Shown: piece by piece, positions 35,661-64,000 of the stretch
Layout: every line of letters starts with the position of its first letter
Position numbering within the stretch: position 1 is the stretch's first letter
DNA from: Nocardia caishijiensis NBRC 108228
GTDB lineage: Bacteria; Actinomycetota; Actinomycetes; Mycobacteriales; Mycobacteriaceae
Direction: 5' to 3'
DNA: 64,000 nucleotides
Assembly: GCF_001612825.1 (NCBI RefSeq)
Contig: NZ_BDBE01000025.1
Span: 62,001 to 126,000 of the forward strand
Notes under the pieces: model-generated
What the model was told of the DNA's origin: nothing
Database searches by the model: none
Seen by the model: the letters and a program-made list of their open reading frames with translations, nothing else
Position numbers and translations under genes: made by a program

Positions 35661-37934
35661 ATGACGCAGACAACTGAACGTGCTTCGACCGCGGTCGAGG
35701 TCGAACCCGGTGTTTTCGAGTCGGTCGCGCTGATCGACAACGGCAGCTTCGGCACCAGGACCATCCGCTTCGAAACCGGCCGTCTGGCCAAGCAGGCCGC
35801 GGGCTCCGTGGCCGCCTACCTGGACGACGAGACCATGCTGCTGTCGGCGACCACCGCCGGTAAGCACCCCAAGGACCAGTTCGACTTCTTCCCGCTGACG
35901 GTGGACGTCGAAGAGCGCATGTACGCCGCGGGCCGCATCCCTGGCTCGTTCTTCCGTCGTGAGGGTCGTCCCTCCACCGACGCGATCCTGACCTGCCGCC
36001 TGATCGACCGCCCGCTGCGCCCGACCTTCATCGACGGTCTGCGCAACGAGATCCAGGTCGTGGTCACCGTGCTGAGCCTGGACCCCCAGGATCTCTACGA
36101 CGTGCTGGCCATCAACGCCGCCTCGGCGTCGACCCAGCTGTCGGGCATCCCGTTCTCCGGCCCGATCGGTGGCGTGCGTGTGGCCCTGATCAGCGGCCAG
36201 TGGGTGGCGTTCCCGACCGTCGAGCAGCTCGAGGGCGCCGTGTTCGACATGGTCGTCGCGGGTCGTGTCACCGAGACCGGTGACGTCGCCATCATGATGG
36301 TCGAGGCCGAGGCCACCGACAAGGTGATCGCGCTGATCGAAGACGGTGCGCAGGCGCCGACCGAAGCCGTGGTCGCCGAGGGTCTGGAAGCGGCCAAGCC
36401 GTTCATCGCGCGCCTGGTCCGCGCCCAGGCCGACCTGGCCACCCTGGCGGCCAAGCCGACCCAGGAGTTCCCGCTCTTCCCGCCCTACGGCCCGGACGTG
36501 TTCGAGGCTGTCGAGGGCACCTCGAAGGTCGAGCTGAACCAGGCGCTGAGCATCGCCGACAAGCAGGCCCGCGAAGCCAAGATCGACGAGATCAAGGTCG
36601 AGGTGCTGTCGCGTCTGGGTGAGGACTTCGCCGGTCGGGAGAAGGAGCTGGGTGCCGCGTTCCGCTCGGTCACCAAGAAGCTGGTCCGCCAGCGCATCCT
36701 GACCGACGGTTTCCGCATCGACGGTCGTGGTCTCGCCGATATCCGTGAGCTGTCCGCCGAGGTCGACGTGATCCCGCGCGCCCACGGTTCGGCGCTGTTC
36801 GAGCGTGGCGAGACCCAGATCATGGGCGTCACCACCCTCGACATGGTGAAGATGGCCCAGCAGGTCGACTCGCTCGGCCCGGAGACCTCCAAGCGCTACA
36901 TGCACCACTACAACTTCCCGCCGTTCTCCACCGGTGAGACCGGTCGCGTCGGTTCGCCGAAGCGTCGCGAGATCGGCCACGGTGCCCTGGCCGAGCGCGC
37001 GCTGATGCCGGTGCTGCCCTCGCAGGAGGAGTTCCCCTACGCCATCCGTCAGGTCTCGGAGGCGTTGGGCTCCAACGGCTCCACCTCGATGGGTTCGGTG
37101 TGTGCCTCGACCCTGTCGCTGCTCAACGCCGGTGTGCCGCTGAAGGCGCCGGTCGCGGGTATCGCCATGGGCCTGGTGTCGGACACTGTCACCAACGACC
37201 AGGGTGTCGACGAGGTCCGCTACGTGGCCCTCACCGACATCCTCGGCGCCGAGGATGCCTTCGGCGACATGGACTTCAAGGTTGCCGGTACCCGTGACTT
37301 CGTCACCGCCCTGCAACTCGACACCAAGCTCGACGGCATCCCCTCGCAGGTGCTGGCCGGTGCGCTGAACCAGGCGCACGACGCCCGCACCACCATCCTG
37401 GACGTGATGGCCGAGGCCATCGCCACCCCGGACGAGATGAGCCCGTACGCGCCGCGCGTCACCGCGATCAAGATCCCGGTGGACAAGATCGGCGAGGTCA
37501 TCGGCCCCAAGGGCAAGATGATCAACCAGATCACCGAGGACACCGGCGCCAACATCTCCATCGAGGACGACGGCACCGTGTTCGTCGGTGCGACCGACGG
37601 CCCGTCGGCCCAGGCCGCGATCGACATGATCAACGCCATCGCCAACCCGCAGCTGCCCAAGGTCGGCGAGCGCTTCCTCGGCACGGTCGTCAAGACCACC
37701 GCCTTCGGCGCGTTCGTGTCGCTGCTGCCGGGCCGTGACGGTCTGGTGCACATCTCCAAGCTGGGCAACGGCAAGCGCGTGGCCAAGGTCGAAGACGTGG
37801 TGAACGTCGGCGACAAGCTGCGCGTGGAGATCGCCGATATCGACAACCGTGGCAAGATCTCGCTGGTTCCGGTCGAGGACGAGGCCGCCGCGCCCGCCGA
37901 GTCGGCCGAGACCGAGGCCGCTGCCGCCGAGTAA
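35661..37934 (+). CDS. pnp: Polyribonucleotide nucleotidyltransferase (PNPase)
   Basis: 757-residue phosphorolytic 3'-5' exoribonuclease. First RNase PH core: [20 protein letters not shown] to about residue 240. A helical domain follows, then the second, catalytic RNase PH core: [58 protein letters not shown] and [16 protein letters not shown]. The KH domain has [20 protein letters not shown]; the S1 domain has [24 protein letters not shown]. An acidic Ala/Glu tail ends the protein. ATG 35661 matches actinobacterial GpsI; GTG 35556 is a stronger-looking alternative by ribosome site. A terminator follows at once. Confidence 0.97.
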   Translation: MTQTTERASTAVEVEPGVFESVALIDNGSFGTRTIRFETGRLAKQAAGSVAAYLDDETMLLSATTAGKHPKDQFDFFPLTVDVEERMYAAGRIPGSFFRREGRPSTDAILTCRLIDRPLRPTFIDGLRNEIQVVVTVLSLDPQDLYDVLAINAASASTQLSGIPFSGPIGGVRVALISGQWVAFPTVEQLEGAVFDMVVAGRVTETGDVAIMMVEAEATDKVIALIEDGAQAPTEAVVAEGLEAAKPFIARLVRAQADLATLAAKPTQEFPLFPPYGPDVFEAVEGTSKVELNQALSIADKQAREAKIDEIKVEVLSRLGEDFAGREKELGAAFRSVTKKLVRQRILTDGFRIDGRGLADIRELSAEVDVIPRAHGSALFERGETQIMGVTTLDMVKMAQQVDSLGPETSKRYMHHYNFPPFSTGETGRVGSPKRREIGHGALAERALMPVLPSQEEFPYAIRQVSEALGSNGSTSMGSVCASTLSLLNAGVPLKAPVAGIAMGLVSDTVTNDQGVDEVRYVALTDILGAEDAFGDMDFKVAGTRDFVTALQLDTKLDGIPSQVLAGALNQAHDARTTILDVMAEAIATPDEMSPYAPRVTAIKIPVDKIGEVIGPKGKMINQITEDTGANISIEDDGTVFVGATDGPSAQAAIDMINAIANPQLPKVGERFLGTVVKTTAFGAFVSLLPGRDGLVHISKLGNGKRVAKVEDVVNVGDKLRVEIADIDNRGKISLVPVEDEAAAPAESAETEAAAAE

Positions 37935-37948
37935 CTCCCCGGCATCCG

Positions 37949-37979
37949 AGCCCCCCGCCGAGCATCATGGCGGGGGGCT
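37949..37979 (+). terminator. Hairpin terminator after pnp
   Basis: Perfect 11-bp stem AGCCCCCCGCC (37949-37959) with GGCGGGGGGCT (37969-37979), 9-nt loop, 14 nt after the stop codon. It isolates the NRPS gene from pnp transcription. Confidence 0.85.
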
Positions 37980-38012
37980 TCGTCGTGTTCGCCGCCAGAG
38001 TGGCGTGAATCA

Positions 38013-38034
38013 CGGTGATGCAACGGTGATGCAA
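38013..38034 (+). repeat. Two tandem copies of CGGTGATGCAA
   Basis: An exact 11-bp direct repeat, back to back, about one helical turn per unit, 16 bp before the inverted repeat at 38050. Such phased repeats are often regulator sites. Confidence 0.5.
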
Positions 38035-38049
38035 CGTTGGCTCGCCTAG

Positions 38050-38063
38050 TGTGTCCTGACACA
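38050..38063. promoter_or_regulatory. 14-bp inverted repeat TGTGTC-CT-GACACA
   Basis: Perfect 6-bp arms separated by 2 bp, a size and symmetry typical of a dimeric repressor site. It lies upstream of the NRPS promoter candidate. Confidence 0.4.
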
Positions 38064-38182
38064 GTACGACGCTGTCGCGGCGGCGGTGACGTAGCCCGTG
38101 GGTACACCGGGCGCGCGGCCGCTGATTCGGCGTGTGCGGCCGGGTTGCCGCGACCGCCTGATTCGCCCTCCGAACCGAGATT

Positions 38183-38209
38183 TTGACGGAATCTGGTCCG
38201 GTTTATTAT
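38183..38209 (+). promoter_or_regulatory. Candidate NRPS promoter in AT-rich patch
   Basis: TTGACG (38183-38188) and TATTAT (38204-38209) are 15 nt apart. This is the most AT-rich segment in the surrounding kilobase and the best promoter match between the pnp terminator and the NRPS start, although the spacer is short. Confidence 0.45.
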
Positions 38210-38503
38210 CGAAACGAATACGCTTCAGTCGTCTACGGGCGTGTGTGTCGGGTGTCGGGGTTGACGATGGAGGTCGGGAGATAACCGAGTCATTGCTGGT
38301 TGTGTGGCGACGAGCTGGAATGCCGCGATCGTGTCATAGCCGATCGCACTGAATTCCGGTGTGAGCGGACGGATTTCGGGCAGGGTGCCCGGGGTTGGCC
38401 GTCCGCGCGCCGATCCCGACCCGGCGGGAGCCGGGGGAGTTCCGAGAGTTTTTCGCGGCTGCGTGGCGTTACCCGTGGCCGGTAGATGGAAGGCAGTGTT
38501 GCA

Positions 38504-62047
<23,544 letters not shown>

Positions 62048-62169
62048 AATCGCCAGGTCGGCCGTCGTGCCTGCACCCCGCTCGCGGAAGCGGGTATCCG
62101 CGCACGTCGCCAGCCCCCGTTTTCGAGAGGTCGAGAAAGCATGCCAGTACAGCCGTCCGGTGGGATCGG

Positions 62170-63516
62170 GTGACCGAGCGACAGTTGAGTGAACCCGGAA
62201 CCGACACCGCCGACGACGTGACCACCGAGGGTGGCGTGCGTCGCACCGTGCTGCCCGGTGGACTGCGCGTGGTCACCGAGCACGTGCCCGGTGTGCGTTC
62301 GGCCTCGATCGGCGTCTGGGTTGGCGTTGGCTCGCGGGACGAAGGGCCGACCGTGGCCGGGGCGGCACACTTCCTCGAACACCTGCTGTTCAAAGCGACT
62401 CCCACCCGCACCGCGCTCGACATCGCCCAGACCATGGACGCCGTCGGCGGCGAACTCAACGCCTTCACGGCCAAGGAACAGACCTGCTACTACGCCCACG
62501 TCATCGACGAGGATCTGCCGCTCGCGGTCGAACTCGTCTCCGACGTGGTGCTCAACGGGCTGTGCCGGGCCGTCGACGTCGACGTGGAGCGGCAGGTGGT
62601 GCTCGAGGAGATCGCCATGCGCGACGACGACCCCGAGGATCTCGTCGCCGACTGCTACCTCACCGCGCTGTTCGGTGACCACCCCATCGGGCGCCCCGTG
62701 ATCGGCACCGTCGAATCCATCGAGGGCATGCAGGCCGCCCAGTTGCGTGGTTTCCATCAGCGCCGGTACCGACCCGAGCGCATGGTCGTCGCGGTGGCGG
62801 GCAATGTCGAACACGAACGGGTGGTCGAGCTGGTTCGCCACGCCTTCGGCCCGCACCTCGACCCCGCCGCCGAACCGGCACCGCGCCGGGAGGGCAAGTT
62901 CCGCGCCCAGAGCGCACCGGGACTGGTACGCATCAACCGCGACAGTGAACAGACCCACCTCACCTTCGGGGTGCGCGCGTTCGGCAGGCACGAAGGCCAG
63001 CAGCGTTGGCCGCTGTCGGTGCTCAACACGGTGATCGGTGGCGGGCTGAGTTCGCGGCTGTTCCAGCGCATCCGGGAGGAACGCGGCCTGGCGTACTCGG
63101 TGTACTCGAGCGTCGACACCTTCGCCGACACCGGTGCCTTCTCCGTCTCCCTCGGCTGCCAGCCCGAAAACCTCGCCCAGGTGGCGGGTTTGGCGCGCTC
63201 GGTGCTCGACGAGGTCGCCGCCGCGGGCATCACCGACGCCGAATGTGCCCGCGCCAAGGGCTCGCTGCGCGGTGGCCTGGTACTCGGCCTCGAGGACTCC
63301 GCGTCGCGGATGAACCGCATCGGCCGCAGCGAACTCAGCTACGGCAACCACCGCAGCGTCTCGGCGACCCTGGCCCGCATCGACGCCGTCACCACCGACG
63401 AGGTCAACGCCATCGCCCGCACCCTGCTCGCCCGCCCCTACGGTGCCGCCGTCGCGGGCCCCTACCGCCGCACCCGCGACCTACCCACCTCGGTCCGCAA
63501 ACTCGTCGAGAACTGA
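62170..63516 (+). CDS. pepR: M16-family zinc metallopeptidase (PepR-like)
   Basis: 448-residue pitrilysin/processing-peptidase homologue. The inverted zinc motif HFLEH is in GAAHFLEHLLFKAT near residue 67, with the distal Glu in ERQVVLEEIAMRDDD near residue 145. The C-terminal half has IREERGLAYSVYSSVDTF and the Arg/Tyr substrate pair region typical of M16 proteins. It corresponds to Rv2782c, which in M. tuberculosis directly follows gpsI (pnp); here the NRPS gene lies between them. The start is GTG 62170; the conserved segment begins near residue 24. Confidence 0.94.
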   Translation: MTERQLSEPGTDTADDVTTEGGVRRTVLPGGLRVVTEHVPGVRSASIGVWVGVGSRDEGPTVAGAAHFLEHLLFKATPTRTALDIAQTMDAVGGELNAFTAKEQTCYYAHVIDEDLPLAVELVSDVVLNGLCRAVDVDVERQVVLEEIAMRDDDPEDLVADCYLTALFGDHPIGRPVIGTVESIEGMQAAQLRGFHQRRYRPERMVVAVAGNVEHERVVELVRHAFGPHLDPAAEPAPRREGKFRAQSAPGLVRINRDSEQTHLTFGVRAFGRHEGQQRWPLSVLNTVIGGGLSSRLFQRIREERGLAYSVYSSVDTFADTGAFSVSLGCQPENLAQVAGLARSVLDEVAAAGITDAECARAKGSLRGGLVLGLEDSASRMNRIGRSELSYGNHRSVSATLARIDAVTTDEVNAIARTLLARPYGAAVAGPYRRTRDLPTSVRKLVEN

Positions 63517-63530
63517 GCGCCCTCGGGTAG

Positions 63531-64000
63531 CTAGGCGCGTGCGGTGTCGACGCGGCCGCTGTGCAGCGGAAGGGACGCGGCGACAACGTATTTCGTGGCG
63601 TCGGCGCCCGCGGTGAAGGTGCCGCCGAGCATGGTCGCGCGTTCGCGCATGCCGAGCAGGCCGTGGCCCGCGCCAGTGGCAGGGGTGGGCGTGCACGGAT
63701 TGGTGACGCGGATATCGATGGCCTCGTCGGTGACCGCGACCGTGACGTCGACCGGGGCGCCCGGTGCGTGGCGGATCGCGTTGCTGAGTGCCTCCTGGAC
63801 GATCCGGTAGGTCGAGAGGCCGACGGCGTCGGGTGCTGTCGTCGTGTCGCCGGTGAGCGTCATGGTGACCCGGGTACCGCCGCCGCGCACCGTTTCCACG
63901 AGTTCGGTGAGGTCGCGCAAGGTTGGTTGGGGCAGCAGTGTGGCGTCGCCGCTGCGCAGCACGCCGAGGATGTGGCGCATCTCGGTGAGCGCGACCGTGG
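63531..64000 (-). CDS. Two-component sensor histidine kinase (NarL/DegS type), N-terminus beyond window
   Basis: The C-terminal 156 residues of a HisKA_3-type kinase; the start lies past the right edge. TVALTEMRHILGVLR is the end of the dimerisation helices. The ATPase domain shows STYRIVQEALSNAIRHAPGA (N box), the G box GAGHGLLGMRERATMLGG, and a degenerate region near IDIRVTNPC. Kinases of this type pair with LuxR-family response regulators, which would lie outside the window. It is convergent with pepR. Confidence 0.87.
   Translation of the reverse strand, partial: TVALTEMRHILGVLRSGDATLLPQPTLRDLTELVETVRGGGTRVTMTLTGDTTTAPDAVGLSTYRIVQEALSNAIRHAPGAPVDVTVAVTDEAIDIRVTNPCTPTPATGAGHGLLGMRERATMLGGTFTAGADATKYVVAASLPLHSGRVDTARA

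Larger units (their letters stand above)
37980..38503 (+). other. 524-bp upstream region of the NRPS gene
   Basis: No convincing gene. It contains a two-copy 11-bp direct repeat, a 14-bp inverted repeat and an AT-rich promoter-like patch, listed separately. The distance from the best promoter to the NRPS ATG leaves a leader of almost 300 nt. An 84-codon frame at 38098-38352 has no ribosome site or recognisable domain. Confidence 0.5.

Noticed and set aside
38098..38352. 84-codon frame upstream of the NRPS (possible MbtH-like or leader peptide)
   Set aside because: No MbtH signature (no NxExQxSxWP-like motif), no ribosome site, Arg-rich; treated as non-coding leader.

Overview
The window is about 70% GC, with frequent GTG starts and little intergenic space. 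Its housekeeping gene order (cysG, efpA-like, proS, ferritin-like gene, lipoprotein, rimP, nusA, ylxR, infB, DUF503, rbfA, nrnA, dinF, metallophosphoesterase, pptT, truB, mntR, ribF, rpsO, pnp, M16 peptidase) parallels the Mycobacterium tuberculosis Rv2847c-to-Rv2782c block as I remember it. It is therefore chromosome from a mycolic-acid actinobacterium (Mycobacteriales). Protein style and the nonribosomal peptide synthetase (NRPS) sequence suggest a Nocardia- or Rhodococcus-like genus. I see no rRNA, tRNA, CRISPR array, insertion sequence or phage.

Layout. 1-11.7 kb: accessory metabolism and transport (partial phosphotransferase, DoxX-like membrane protein, siroheme/cobalamin methyltransferase, EfpA-like efflux pump, F420-type PPOX protein, HD hydrolase, LysE exporter, secreted SGNH hydrolase, an ArsR-VOC operon with a clear operator, an NADP-binding reductase, a DUF1444-like protein, YaaA). 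11.7-17.2 kb: proS, a large acyl-CoA dehydrogenase, and a ferritin-like protein with a Tat lipoprotein. 17.3-25.9 kb: the translation/transcription operon rimP-nusA-ylxR-infB, then DUF503-rbfA-nrnA-MATE. 26-34.8 kb: secreted lipase, TerD-like membrane protein, metallophosphoesterase, pptT-truB, deazaflavin oxidoreductase/TetR pair, lipoprotein, mntR, ribF. 34.9-37.9 kb: rpsO-pnp with a long structured leader. 38.5-62.0 kb: one 23.5-kb gene for a 7,847-residue, seven-module NRPS. 62.2-64 kb: M16 peptidase and a truncated sensor kinase.

The standout is the NRPS. It is a complete assembly line in one polypeptide: A-T, then six C-A-T modules, then a thioesterase. It sits alone between pnp and the M16 peptidase gene, which are adjacent in M. 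tuberculosis. All seven carrier serines, all six HHxxxDG motifs and all seven A10 lysines are present. There is no epimerase, no MbtH gene and no tailoring gene nearby. Pocket residues read by eye give Ser - ? - Gln-like - (basic?) - Ser - ? - Gln-like. Several domains carry Ala/Ser/Gly-rich loops, some made of tandem repeats. PptT, encoded 8 kb upstream, is the type of enzyme that would prime the carrier domains.

Regulatory signals that can be read directly include long perfect terminator hairpins without U-tracts, several -10 boxes placed 7-8 nt before GTG starts (leaderless transcription), an ArsR operator between -35 and -10, a three-site palindrome array between the TetR gene and its divergent neighbour, and a CTG start codon behind a perfect Shine-Dalgarno sequence.
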